From assembly GCA_031290985.1 (NCBI GenBank), contig JARLJW010000096.1, positions 1 through 54,300 of the forward strand: a stretch of 54,300 nucleotides of DNA, in the 5' to 3' direction. Made by a program: the position numbers and the translations under genes. Position 1 is the stretch's first letter. Each line of letters starts with the position of its first letter. This DNA is from Verrucomicrobiia bacterium. GTDB taxonomy: Bacteria; Verrucomicrobiota; Verrucomicrobiia; Limisphaerales; UBA11358. Of the stretch, positions 34,185 to 42,756 are shown in pieces. The notes beneath the pieces are model-generated. The model was not told the DNA's origin and did not search any database. It saw only the letters and a list, made by a program, of their open reading frames with translations.

Positions 34185-35083
34185 TTGTAGGCAGCGGTTG
34201 CGGTCTTTCCGGAAACGCCGGATTCAAAACGTTGGAGGAATGCGCGCAGCGAAATGACGGCCTGCGCGTGGATCTGGCAGATGCGCGACTCGGTGAGCCC
34301 GAAGACCTCCGCGATTTCGCGCAGGTGCATGTCCTCGATGTAATACAGCGCGAGCACTTTCCGTTGCATCTCCGGCAGTTCCTTCAGGCGTTCAAAAACC
34401 ACCTGCTTGAGCTCGTTGTTCGAGACATTGTCCAGCGGGCTTTCGCCGCCGGAATCGGCGATGATCTCATACAGCGCGCCACCATCGCCCTCGTCGCTCG
34501 AGCTTACGGCGTCCAGGCAGACAAACGCGGCGGGGCGCACTTCATCGAGCAACTCGGAATATTCCTTGGCGGTCAGCTTCATGGCCTTGGCCATCTGCGC
34601 CTCGGTGGGGGTGCGGCCGAATTTCTGCTCCAGCTCCAGCAAAACCGCTTTGAGCTTGCGGGCCTTTTCGTGGATGGTGCGCGGCACCCAGTCCATGCGG
34701 CGGAGTTCATCCAGCATTGAGCCGCGGATGCGCACCCGCGCGTAGGTTTCGAACGAGGTGTTGCAGCCGGGGTCAAAATTTCTCAACGCCTGCAGCAGGC
34801 CCACGAGGCCCGCGCTGAACAGGTCGTCCTGGCTCACATGCTCCGGCAGCGTCATCGCCAGCCGGCCCATCACGGCGCTGACGAGCGGCATGTATCTTTG
34901 CACGAGCGCATTTTCCGTGTCATTGTCGTTCTCGGAATGCAGGTGGTAGCGCTTCCAGAGATCCTGCGCGTTCGGCGCGGGGATTCGCGGCGCGGTTCCG
35001 TGCCATCCCCAGGTTCGCGTCTGGTTGGCCGGGGGGGCGGCGGCTTCGACGGTTTCAACGGTGGGAGCGGGGCAGGGATTCAT
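34181..35083 (-). CDS. fliA: Flagellar sigma factor FliA (sigma-28 family)
   Basis: The product is 300 aa. After an N-terminal extension of about 65 residues, region 2 reads LVQRYMPLVSAVMGRLA, DDLFSAGLVGLLQALRNFDP and FETYARVRIRGSMLDELRRMDWVPR. Region 3 follows, and region 4 ends in LPEMQRKVLALYYIEDMHLREIAEVFGLTESRICQIHAQA. It directs late flagellar genes in known systems. It overlaps motA and the upstream sigma-like small gene by four bases each. Its own operon has a sigma-54 promoter, implying a sigma-54 then sigma-28 hierarchy. Confidence 0.94.
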   Translation of the reverse strand: MNPCPAPTVETVEAAAPPANQTRTWGWHGTAPRIPAPNAQDLWKRYHLHSENDNDTENALVQRYMPLVSAVMGRLAMTLPEHVSQDDLFSAGLVGLLQALRNFDPGCNTSFETYARVRIRGSMLDELRRMDWVPRTIHEKARKLKAVLLELEQKFGRTPTEAQMAKAMKLTAKEYSELLDEVRPAAFVCLDAVSSSDEGDGGALYEIIADSGGESPLDNVSNNELKQVVFERLKELPEMQRKVLALYYIEDMHLREIAEVFGLTESRICQIHAQAVISLRAFLQRFESGVSGKTATAAYK

Positions 35084-35385
35084 ACGAGGGCCGGGGTTGA
35101 GGTTTCAGCGGAGCCGGCACCGGCGCTGCTGAACCATTTTTTGGCCCGGCGGACTTCGCCGAGCAGCGCGCCGTGGATTTGCACGCGGGCGAAGGTTTCG
35201 AAAGGCACATGGCTGGTCGCCGGGTAAAGCCGCGCCGCATCCAGCAGCGCGATCAGGGCGAGGCCATGCAGGTGATCGGCACTGCAGATGGGCTGGGCGG
35301 ACGAGGTGAACTGGCTGACGGCGGAAGAAACCAGCGGGGTATGCCGTTGGAGCAGGTCGCGTTCGTTGAAAGATTTGACGTTCAT
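35080..35385 (-). CDS. Sigma region-2-only protein, FliA paralogue
   Basis: The product is 101 aa. LLQRHTPLVSSAVSQFT, DHLHGLALIALLDAARLYPA and PFETFARVQIHGALLGEVRRAKKW align in order with FliA region 2 (LVQRYMPLVSAVMGRLA, DDLFSAGLVGLLQALRNFDP, SFETYARVRIRGSMLDELRRMDW). Regions 3 and 4 are absent and the frame stops in an ATGA overlap with fliA. Region 2 is the part that contacts core RNA polymerase and the -10 element. It could be a decoy for an anti-sigma, a core competitor, or a decayed duplicate. The intact frame and tight coupling favour function. Confidence 0.75.
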   Translation of the reverse strand: MNVKSFNERDLLQRHTPLVSSAVSQFTSSAQPICSADHLHGLALIALLDAARLYPATSHVPFETFARVQIHGALLGEVRRAKKWFSSAGAGSAETSTPALV

Positions 35386-35404
35386 GACGGATTAAGTTTC
35401 AGGA

Positions 35405-35647
35405 TCAGGCTTTCACTGAGTTTTTGGTTTCCGAGGCGGCGGCGGCGCGCTCGCGCCGGCGTTGGTCGAGGGCGGAGTGCAGTTCCGTGTACCAGATTTT
35501 TCCCCACCAGCGCCCGAGGATCCCGCCCGCCAGCGCGGCGACACCGGCATGTCCAAGGGCCGTTGCCCAGGAACAACCACCCAAAATGCTGGCGCTCATG
35601 CCGAGGACAAAACCCGCGTTCGCACCTAGAATCATTATTGCCTTCAT
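35405..35647 (-). CDS. Small membrane protein heading the fliA-mot operon
   Basis: The product is 80 aa, or 76 aa from the second ATG (MILGANAG), which has AAGG 5 nt upstream and fits better with the short transcript leader. Two hydrophobic helices (ILGANAGFVLGMSASILGGC and ALGHAGVAALAGGILGRWW) are followed by a basic, charged tail (RRRERAAAASETKNS). It is the first gene after a sigma-54 promoter. No family is recognised. Confidence 0.65.
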   Translation of the reverse strand: MKAIMILGANAGFVLGMSASILGGCSWATALGHAGVAALAGGILGRWWGKIWYTELHSALDQRRRERAAAASETKNSVKA

Positions 35648-35664
35648 CTTCTTACCACCCCTTT

Positions 35665-35680
35665 AGCAAACCCTTTGCCA
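35665..35680 (-). promoter_or_regulatory. Sigma-54 (-24/-12) promoter of the fliA-motAB operon
   Basis: The minus strand reads TGGCAAAGGGTTTGCT, with GG and GC separated by 10 bp and full TTGCT. Transcription would start near 35654, only a few bases before the first ATG at 35647. Confidence 0.75.
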
Positions 35681-35719
35681 GCCCGTTCCGTCTTTTTTGG
35701 AAAATCCAAATCGCCAATG

Positions 35720-36736
35720 TTAATGAGGTTTCCCGTGTGGAAATAAAAGTGACGAGTCCGCCCGGACGAATTCACTCGGAATTTTTTGCCCCCCGGCCAG
35801 CCAGCCCAGCGTGCAATTTGTGCCGAGCACGAAATTCCACAGTTTTACCCGCCGATGTTCCTCGTCGAGGTGCGTAAAAATCAAATCTTCCGGCATCAAC
35901 GGTGCAAACGCGTTAAACTGCTCGAACAACAGCGTCGTTTCGTACGCCGCGTTCAAAACCAGGTGGACGTGCGGCTGCGGCAGCGAGAAAAGCACGTCGC
36001 GGAGACACGCCAGCGCCTTCGCGTTGTGCGGCTCCACTCCCGGCAGGTCCACGAACAGCAGGTCTTCCGAGCCGTCCGGGTCGTTCCAGAAACGTTCGCA
36101 GGGCACGCCGATCATCTCGCAGTGCAGCGAGAGAAATTCCGCCGTGTTCGCCGTCTCGCCATCCAGCCGCGAGATCCGGGCGCGCTGGCCGTGGCCCAGC
36201 ACCGCCGTGGTCAGCCATTTGCAGATCGCCGTCGATTTGCCCACCCCCGGCGGGCCGATGAACACATGCGGCCGGCCCGTGCCGTCCGCCGCGTGCTGAT
36301 GCGGACGCCAGAACGTCGCCAGCGAATCCCGCACCCAATGCCATTCCTCGATCGGATTGGCCGGGGGCAAGGGACCGTGCCCGGCGCTGATCTTTTGTTC
36401 CAGCCGGTCCGCGTATTCCGGCAGCAGGCCCAATGATTCCAGCCAGGCCACGCTGCGCCAGCGATGCGGCGCCCGTGGCGACGGCTCCGGCTCCAAAGCC
36501 TCTTCCTTGAACGGCGTGTACGCGTCCATGCCTGGCGGCACCACATGCCGCCGCGCCGGTGTTTCCGCGTCCGGCACGCCCGCGACCACCTCGATGTGTT
36601 CGCGGTGCAGCAACCGCGCCAGGCCGTTGCCCGGCAGTTTGCGCACGCTCACGATCACTGCGTCCGGTCCCAGGTTTTCCTGGACCAGGCGCACGGCGGC
36701 ATTGGCGTTTTCGGCGGTGAAGGTGGAAAGTTTCAT
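35720..36736 (-). CDS. flhF: Flagellar SRP-type GTPase FlhF
   Basis: The product is 338 aa. The N-terminal basic/B domain begins MKLSTFTAENANAAVRLVQE with DAVIVSVRKLPGNG. The P-loop GPPGVGKSTAICKW lies near residues 175-188, with LLFVDLPGVEPHN (G3 region) and IFTHLDEE (G4 region, usually FTKLDE). FlhF helps set flagellar number and position. The domain between N and NG is short, and G4 carries His in place of Lys. It overlaps flhA by four bases. Confidence 0.92.
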   Translation of the reverse strand: MKLSTFTAENANAAVRLVQENLGPDAVIVSVRKLPGNGLARLLHREHIEVVAGVPDAETPARRHVVPPGMDAYTPFKEEALEPEPSPRAPHRWRSVAWLESLGLLPEYADRLEQKISAGHGPLPPANPIEEWHWVRDSLATFWRPHQHAADGTGRPHVFIGPPGVGKSTAICKWLTTAVLGHGQRARISRLDGETANTAEFLSLHCEMIGVPCERFWNDPDGSEDLLFVDLPGVEPHNAKALACLRDVLFSLPQPHVHLVLNAAYETTLLFEQFNAFAPLMPEDLIFTHLDEEHRRVKLWNFVLGTNCTLGWLAGGQKIPSEFVRADSSLLFPHGKPH

Positions 36737-38868
36737 GCTTCAAGGAACGGGATCACCGCCGCATTCTGCACCTGCACCCGCGGCGGAATCTCCGCGTACG
36801 ACAGCACCGCCAAGTCGGTGAACGTGTTCTCGAAAAACCGCCGGAACGCCAGCCGCAACTGCGGCGCACACAGCACCACGGGCTGCTGCCCCGCCGTCAG
36901 CATCTGCTGGATCACGCGCGACAGCGAATCGATCACATGCCGCGCCAGCCGCGGATCGATGATCAATGCCACCTCGTTCGCCGACTGCCGCACGCCCTGC
37001 GACAACTGCGCCTCGAGTTTCGGGTCGATCGTGATCGCCCGCACGCTGCCGTTTTCCCCCTGGAACGGACGCGACAATTGCGCGCCCAGCGCCCGCCGCG
37101 CATGTTCTGAAAGCTCATCCGGATTCTTGGTCAACGCCGCGAAATCCCCCACTTTTTCGAGGATTCCCGAGAGATTCTTGATGGAGATGCCCTCCGCCAG
37201 CAGGTTTTGCAGGATGCGCTGCACCTGGCCGATGCTCAACTGGCCCGGGATCAATTCATTCACCACCGCCGGATGCGTCAGTTTCAAGTTATCCAGCAGC
37301 GACTGCACGTCCTGCCGCGTCAAAATCTCGTGGCTGTGCCGCCGCACCGTTTCGGACAGGTGCGTGATCAGCACCGACGGCGCATCCACCACCGTGAACC
37401 CGGCCACCTCCGCGTTCTTGCGTTCCATCTCGGTCACCCACGTCGCCGGCAGTTGGAACACCGGTTCCACCGTTGGCATCCCCTTGAGCACGGTCTTGCT
37501 GTTCGTCGCATTCATCGCCAGCCAGTGCTGCGGCATGAGCTTGCCCTGGGCGATGGGATTGCCCTTTAAAACAAAGCGATATTCATCATTGCCCAGTTGC
37601 AGGTTGTCGCGCAAACGGATCGGCGGCACCAGCAGCCCCATGTCCGTCGCAAACTGTTTGCGCACCCCGGTGACGCGCTCCAGCAGGTCGCCGCCCTTCT
37701 TGCCGTCCGCCATCGCCACCAGCCCGTAACCCAGTTCAATCTGGAAGGTGTCCAGGTTCAAGAGATTCTCCAGCTTGTCGGCCGCCTTCGCCTCAGCCGC
37801 CGTCGCTGAACCGCCCGCGGGCAGCGCCTTGGGATCCGCCGGTTTGCCGCCGTTCATCCCGCCCGCCGTGCCCTGCGTTGAGATTACCCCCGCCGCGTCC
37901 GGCATCCCCTTTTTGTGGATGGAATAGGACAGCAGACCAATCACCACGGCCATCGTGAGGAACGGCATGGTCGGCAGGCCCGGCACGAGCGCCATCACAC
38001 CCAGCATCACCGCCAGCATCGTCAACGCCTTCGGATAAAACAGCAACTGCCGGGTCAATTCCTGGCCCAGGTCGGCCTTGGACGTCGCCCGCGTGACGAG
38101 AATACCCGCCGCCACCGAGGTGATCAGCGCCGGCACCTGCGACACCAGACCGTCGCCGATGGACAACATTGTGAAGCGCGACAGCGCCTCGTTCATCGTC
38201 ATGCCCTTTTGCATGATGCCCACCGCAAAACCCCCGATAATATTGATCAAAGTGATCATGATCGCCGCGATCGCATCGCCGCGCACGAACTTGCTCGCTC
38301 CGTCCATCGCCCCGTAAAAATCCGCCTCTTCCTCGACCGCGCGCCGGCGGCTCCGCGCCTCGGATTCATTGATGAGCCCCGCGTTCAGTTCCGCGTCGAT
38401 GGCCATCTGCTTGCCCGGCATCGCGTCCAAGGTGAAGCGCGCCGCGACTTCCGCGATGCGCCCCGCGCCCTTCGTGATCACGATGAAATTGATCAGCACC
38501 AGGATCGCGAACACCACCATGCCGACCACGTAATTGCCGCGCACCACGAAATTTCCGAACGCTTCAATAATGTGCCCCGCGTAGCCATCCAGCAAAATGA
38601 GCCGCGTCGACGCCACATTTAATGCCAGTCGATACAACGTGATGAAGAGGAGCAGGGTGGGAAACCCGGTAAATTCTGCCGGAGTGCGCAGGTAAAGAAT
38701 GACCAGCAGCGTCAGCAACGAAAGCCCGATGCTCACCGTCAACAGCAGGTCCAGCAGGAACGGCGGCACGGGCAGGATCAGCAGCAGAATCGTGCCAAAA
38801 AGCCCGAAAATCAGCCACAAATCGCCGTGTTTGAGCAGCCCCCGCATCCTGTCGCTTAAAGAGCCCAT
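36733..38868 (-). CDS. flhA: Flagellar type III export gate protein FlhA
   Basis: The 711-aa inner-membrane export component has about eight helices in residues 20-330. The signature RRRAVEEEADFYGAMDGA followed by SKFVRGDAIAAIMI is the FHIPEP family motif. The C-terminal half is the cytoplasmic docking domain for chaperone-substrate complexes, with SETVRRHSHEILTRQDVQSL near 505-525. Length matches the family. It begins the flagellar block; flhB, fliPQR and the hook genes are not in the window. Confidence 0.97.
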   Translation of the reverse strand: MGSLSDRMRGLLKHGDLWLIFGLFGTILLLILPVPPFLLDLLLTVSIGLSLLTLLVILYLRTPAEFTGFPTLLLFITLYRLALNVASTRLILLDGYAGHIIEAFGNFVVRGNYVVGMVVFAILVLINFIVITKGAGRIAEVAARFTLDAMPGKQMAIDAELNAGLINESEARSRRRAVEEEADFYGAMDGASKFVRGDAIAAIMITLINIIGGFAVGIMQKGMTMNEALSRFTMLSIGDGLVSQVPALITSVAAGILVTRATSKADLGQELTRQLLFYPKALTMLAVMLGVMALVPGLPTMPFLTMAVVIGLLSYSIHKKGMPDAAGVISTQGTAGGMNGGKPADPKALPAGGSATAAEAKAADKLENLLNLDTFQIELGYGLVAMADGKKGGDLLERVTGVRKQFATDMGLLVPPIRLRDNLQLGNDEYRFVLKGNPIAQGKLMPQHWLAMNATNSKTVLKGMPTVEPVFQLPATWVTEMERKNAEVAGFTVVDAPSVLITHLSETVRRHSHEILTRQDVQSLLDNLKLTHPAVVNELIPGQLSIGQVQRILQNLLAEGISIKNLSGILEKVGDFAALTKNPDELSEHARRALGAQLSRPFQGENGSVRAITIDPKLEAQLSQGVRQSANEVALIIDPRLARHVIDSLSRVIQQMLTAGQQPVVLCAPQLRLAFRRFFENTFTDLAVLSYAEIPPRVQVQNAAVIPFLEA

Positions 38869-38944
38869 GTCAATTTTTCTGGTAAATTTTTAACGCGCCG
38901 CCACCCGGCGACCGGCGGCAACTTTGTGCCGTCCGAGGGAGTTA

Positions 38945-38960
38945 AGCAGGAACTTCGCCA
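38945..38960 (-). promoter_or_regulatory. Weak sigma-54-like promoter before flhA
   Basis: The minus strand reads TGGCGAAGTTCCTGCT with the correct 10-bp GG/GC spacing but three departures from consensus. It would give a leader of about 65 nt for flhA. Confidence 0.35.
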
Positions 38961-39140
38961 AGTCCGGTGCCGGACGGGGAGGGGGTTGAGGGAATCCTCC
39001 TCGTCCTCGTTCTCGTCCTCGTGCCCGGTACAGGGTTTGAACAACCAAGGAACGAAGGAACAAAGTTTTTTGCCGATGGCGGACCTGTCACGCCGAAGCC
39101 TTTTTGGTTCTGTGCGCTCCCGCAGTCGCGCCAGCGTGTC

Positions 39141-39183
39141 TTGGACTGCGGTGGCAGAGCGCAGCGGCGACACCGCTTTCGCC
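39141..39183 (+). repeat. Dispersed palindromic repeat, copy B
   Basis: It begins TTGGACTGCGG and contains CAGCGGCGACACCGCTTTCG. It matches the complement of 6555-6598 with only small differences, 32 kb away. Confidence 0.7.
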
Positions 39184-40073
39184 TGCAACCAGAGCGTCCT
39201 TGCTCAAGAAACGATGCCACTGCGCTGGCACCTGTCACCCGCCACTCGCCACTTTAAAATTGGCTTCGTTCTGTAATTTCCCCTTGCCTGCGCCAACCCC
39301 GTGCCTCGCGCCAAAAAAATTAATAAAACTTTATAGTAAAGCAGCTTACGGTATTTTATCTATCCGTAAAAGCTCCTGTTTTAGCCTCGAAATTTGGCTT
39401 CGTTTTGGCTTCGTTCTGCGGCCCATGCCGTTGGAGCGCCGAACCCCGATTCGGCGAGTTGGCGCTAATCTTCGGAGCGCCGGCCTCCGGCACGGCCTGT
39501 ACGCTCGGTGCTCAAACGGAACAATTCTTTCGAACCACGAACCATGACAGTTAAACTTAATATTGTCACCGCGGCAGGTAGGGCGGACAGTCCTCTGCCC
39601 GCCGCGATTGCCAACCAACGCGCCCTGATTCACCGCGACGACACACAGAATGAAGTGGCGCCAGCCCGTGCCAATTTTACCAGGAACTGCAATATTTTCG
39701 CACGGCGAGGGAAATAACTGAGAGGTGCTGCCTGTGGCCGCCCGGCTGATGCCGGAGAAAGTGTCGGGGCGGACGGCGACGCCGCCCCGTTGATGATGAA
39801 AAACTTTCCAGCGAATTGCCGTCGCCGTCGCCGAAAAATTTCAGGTCAGTAATTCAATCTTATGTTGGACGCCATCCCGGCCGATTCGTTCAAAAAAATC
39901 ATCGAACCCGTCTGGCCTGCGTAAATTAAACAACATCAAGCCCATGCGCCTGTCGGCGAGGTTCGCTGTATTTGGTGACAGGACGAAAGGGGCCAAAGGA
40001 TTGGCTCGCTCAACGTTTCTGACCTAGCGCAAGCACTGGAGCATCTGAAATAAATCAAAGCAGAAAATAGCAC

Positions 40074-40103
40074 ATACCGCATTGTTGCCGCGCAATGCGG
40101 TAT
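40074..40103. repeat. Perfect 11-bp inverted repeat
   Basis: ATACCGCATTG (40074-40084) and CAATGCGGTAT (40093-40103) flank an 8-nt spacer. No T run follows on either strand, so an operator or a cruciform is more likely than a terminator. Confidence 0.65.
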
Positions 40104-40282
40104 ATGATACTAAATCTTCCACCCGTCTTGTCCAGCTAAATTTCGACTGCGTCATTCGAAAAAATTCTTCGGAGGGCCGGCCGCCAGTGCTGCCACCTCA
40201 CTCAAAACATTCTGCGAACAACCTCATTCCACCGAAAACAGCGGGAAACCGTCGGCGACCGTCCGCCAGCATCACCTCCCCG

Positions 40283-41479
40283 TCAATTTTTCCCCGGTTG
40301 CTGGCTTCCGTTCGCTGCCTGGCCTGGTCCGGTGGCCTGGACGCTGGTGGCAGCCGGGCAGGCGGCGAGCGAAACCAATGAAACGATGCCGCTCAGGATG
40401 ATTATAAAGGCAAGCACCGCGAGTGTCGGCCACAGCGCACTGACCTGTGCGCCGCCCCAAGACCCCTCTAAAAATTGGAGCGTTGGTTCAATAACCAGTG
40501 CCGATGTTGCCGCCAGAGCGGTCAGCGTCCACGCCCTCCCCGCGGCTGGCCGCCACCGCCTCACCGCGAGCCGGCGTTCGGTGGCGATGAGCAGCGGCTG
40601 CACCAGAAAGAAAGCCCCGAAGATCACGGCCATTTTCCACCTTCCCAGCACGAAAAAAACCATGAGTCCGTGACCAACCGCGCTGATGGCGAAAGTTGCG
40701 CCCATCGCGAACCCGGCACCACGCCGCGCCAGTGGCGCAAAACAACACCGGCGCAGAAACTCCCCCGCCGCGCGATTCCAGCGTTTACTCCAGAACTCGC
40801 TGATCGTAATTGAGCGGCATGGCGATTGGAAAAAGGGCGGCACGTTGATGCCCAGGGCCGCCATCACCCAGTTCGGACCGGCCGTGGCCATCTCGCCGAG
40901 CGCGAGCGCTCCGATCCCGCCGGCGAGCCAGCGGACGGGCAAATCAAGACCATGGGCGGCGACGGTCTTGATGATCGCGATAGCGGCCGCCAAAACCGCC
41001 GTTGCCAAAAAGAGATTTACCAAGGCTGCCGCATCGAACCTGCGCGTGCATCGTTGCAAGGGATAGGTGTCCGACCAGGCGCATAAGTGCGCCAGTCGCG
41101 CCCGCCAGCCGGCCATCGGCAGGACCATCAGCAGCCCTGCGGCCGCCAGGAAGGGCACGCACAGGAAGCCCGCCAGCAAAAGACCATACAAAGGGGCTGT
41201 CCGTACAAAGCAGGGAACAGCCATGAACAGCCCGGCCATAAGCACCGCGACGCGCGCGCCGGTTAAATTCGCGGAAAGCACCAGAACGAGCAAAGCATCA
41301 GCCAACCCGGCGGCGATGCCGGCATGCAGCGCGAAGGGCTTTACCTGCAGCGGGTTCGTGGCGGCGATTATTCCGAGCACCAGCCCCGCCACAGGCCAGA
41401 GAAACTGCTTTCGACTGCGTGCTTTCAGGTTTGCATTCACGGTGCGCGGAGACCGCGGAACCACTGCTGACTGAACCAT
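40283..41479 (-). CDS. MBOAT-type wax-synthase-like acyltransferase
   Basis: The 398-aa integral membrane protein has eight to ten hydrophobic segments. The region FFQSPCRSITISEFWSKRWN (near 218-237), followed by a segment with GHGL (SAVGHGLMVFF), matches the wax-synthase/MBOAT_2 pattern in which an FW(S/G)RRW motif precedes a conserved histidine. Such enzymes move fatty acyl groups to alcohols or sugars in the membrane. The substrate is unknown. It has no functional neighbour here. The C-terminal tail is Gln/Gly-rich. Confidence 0.75.
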   Translation of the reverse strand: MVQSAVVPRSPRTVNANLKARSRKQFLWPVAGLVLGIIAATNPLQVKPFALHAGIAAGLADALLVLVLSANLTGARVAVLMAGLFMAVPCFVRTAPLYGLLLAGFLCVPFLAAAGLLMVLPMAGWRARLAHLCAWSDTYPLQRCTRRFDAAALVNLFLATAVLAAAIAIIKTVAAHGLDLPVRWLAGGIGALALGEMATAGPNWVMAALGINVPPFFQSPCRSITISEFWSKRWNRAAGEFLRRCCFAPLARRGAGFAMGATFAISAVGHGLMVFFVLGRWKMAVIFGAFFLVQPLLIATERRLAVRRWRPAAGRAWTLTALAATSALVIEPTLQFLEGSWGGAQVSALWPTLAVLAFIIILSGIVSLVSLAACPAATSVQATGPGQAANGSQQPGKN

Positions 41480-41614
41480 CCGCCCGGTCCTTCTGCATTT
41501 TTAAACCGGCGTAGGCACCGTGCGGCCAGCCTGGCCGGTTCGTGGCGAAAATCGGGCGTGGTCCAGAAGCAGTCAGCCGCACGATAAAACGGGCCGAACC
41601 CGAAAGCGAGCCAT

Positions 41615-42004
41615 TCAACACGCCGGTACTGCGATCACAGGTTCGTTGGGTTTGGATTTGCTCTGCTTGTTATCTTCCTCTTTTCCGGCAACGGAGACAT
41701 GGTCTTGGAGGGTAACGCTCTGTTGCGCGGCCAGCGCTTTCAGCTCCTCGTTCATGGCCCCGTGATCGGTGACCATTTTCCGCCCAAAGTCCTTGACCGC
41801 GTCGGTCGTTCCTTTCTTGATGGCGACTTCGCCCAGCTTTACCTCGGTCATGCCGCCTTGAGCCGCGGCGTGGAGGAATTTTATGTCAGCGGCTGTGAGT
41901 TGTGCCCGGGCACAGGGCACCGCCAAGAGCAGCGCGGCGAGCAAGCCTAGGCTCAGGCGCAGGGCCGGTCGGGTGGCAAAACGTAAGGTGGTGGTTGCAT
42001 TCAT
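41615..42004 (-). CDS. Shortened DUF4142 exported protein
   Basis: The product is about 129 aa from MNATTTLRFATRPALRLSLG. The signal peptide ends near PCARAQ. The DUF4142 core is visible (TAADIKFLHAAAQGGMTEVK, LGEVAIKKG, VKDFGRKMVTDHGAMNEEL). The family normally continues for another 60 or more residues with a second helical half. Here the frame runs into SVTLQDHVSVAGKEEDNKQS and stops, so the C-terminal half is missing. It is probably a truncated or frameshifted gene. A longer upstream start lacks support because it precedes the signal peptide. Confidence 0.7.
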   Translation of the reverse strand: MNATTTLRFATRPALRLSLGLLAALLLAVPCARAQLTAADIKFLHAAAQGGMTEVKLGEVAIKKGTTDAVKDFGRKMVTDHGAMNEELKALAAQQSVTLQDHVSVAGKEEDNKQSKSKPNEPVIAVPAC

Positions 42005-42482
42005 AGTGTCGGGAATGAAATGGTCATTTTCACAGGTTGATTCAGATCGGATGAATCCGTGGTGCGGGATCATTTTGATCACAGATTCAATTTAAATTTA
42101 GCTTGAAGCCTGCCAACGTCTGTTAAAGTCCGTTTTCGCATGGGTCAGTGCTGATCAGCGGCGGATTTAATGCAATCTGTCGGCTGAGGCCGGGAACGGC
42201 ATTGCAAATCGCAATTTTTCGCCAGAAGTGAGTGCCGGCACGTACGACTGCCGGCAATTCGATCATGCCCCGGCAACCCGGGCCACGCAGCCCGGTCAAT
42301 TCATCATTGGCGGCGGGTGATGATGCCGGGGCTGTCGTCGACCTGGGCGAATTGCCGGCTCGGCATATTGTTATTCGTGCCAATTCGTGAAATTCGCGTC
42401 ACGTCATCCGGTTTCGCCCCGTTGACGATCATCGCCCCGATGTTCTCGTCGTCTGCTTGTACTATGAAAAACTTGAAAACAC
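42005..42482. other. Intergenic region without a supported gene
   Basis: About 480 bp lie between the divergent DUF4142 and vapB genes. A minus frame overlaps vapB but has no recognisable domain. I see no RNA gene. GAATTCGCG-type short repeats occur near 42380-42400. Confidence 0.5.
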
Positions 42483-42510
42483 GCCATGACCACGCCATAG
42501 TAATGCCATG
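42483..42510. promoter_or_regulatory. Three GCCAT direct repeats at exact 11-bp spacing
   Basis: GCCAT starts at 42483, 42494 and 42505, one helical turn apart. The third overlaps the vapB start codon. This arrangement suits binding by the VapB antitoxin itself, though that is inference. Confidence 0.45.
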
Positions 42511-42756
42511 AAAACAACCATTGCTCTCGATGCCTCCAACCGGATCGTCCTGTCGCGGGAACTGCGGCGGGCGGCCGGCATTCCCCGGAAACAAAAACTG
42601 GAGGCTTACGCGACGCCGGGACGCATCGTTTTGGAAATGGCGGCCAATCCTTCCGGTCGCGTAGTTAAACGCGGCAAGCTCAAGGTCTGGACCGGGGCCG
42701 TTCCCGCCACGCCGATTGAGGAGGCCGTTGAACAATCACGCCACTACACCCGATGA
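42508..42756 (+). CDS. AbrB-type antitoxin (VapB-like)
   Basis: The product is 82 aa. The N-terminal swapped-hairpin AbrB fold reads MKTTIALDASNRIVLSRELRRAAGI followed by KQKLEAYATPGRIVLEM. The C-terminal tail (ATPIEEAVEQSRHYTR) would wrap the toxin. Its stop overlaps the toxin start (ATGA), as in many toxin-antitoxin pairs. Confidence 0.88.
   Translation: MKTTIALDASNRIVLSRELRRAAGIPRKQKLEAYATPGRIVLEMAANPSGRVVKRGKLKVWTGAVPATPIEEAVEQSRHYTR

Larger units (their letters stand above)
38961..40282. other. Gene-poor region with dispersed repeats
   Basis: No frame shows family similarity. The region includes TCCTCGTCCTCGTTCTCGTC low-complexity DNA near 38996, repeat copy B at 39141-39183, a fragment TTGGCTTCGTTCTGTAATTT near 39260 shared with the RAYT-side repeats in inverse orientation, and a hairpin at 40074. 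It separates the flagellar block from an unrelated gene set. Confidence 0.55.

Noticed and set aside
38872..38910. CGGCAC/TTGCC sigma-54-like sequence closer to flhA
   Set aside because: GG and GC are separated by 9 bp instead of the required 10.
39861..39923. Tiny frame beginning MLDAIPADSFKKIIEPVW
   Set aside because: It is only 20 codons, without a ribosome site or family match; possibly a gene fragment, but not supportable.
42304..42735. Minus frame overlapping vapB and its upstream region
   Set aside because: It runs opposite a well-supported antitoxin gene and has no recognisable domain.
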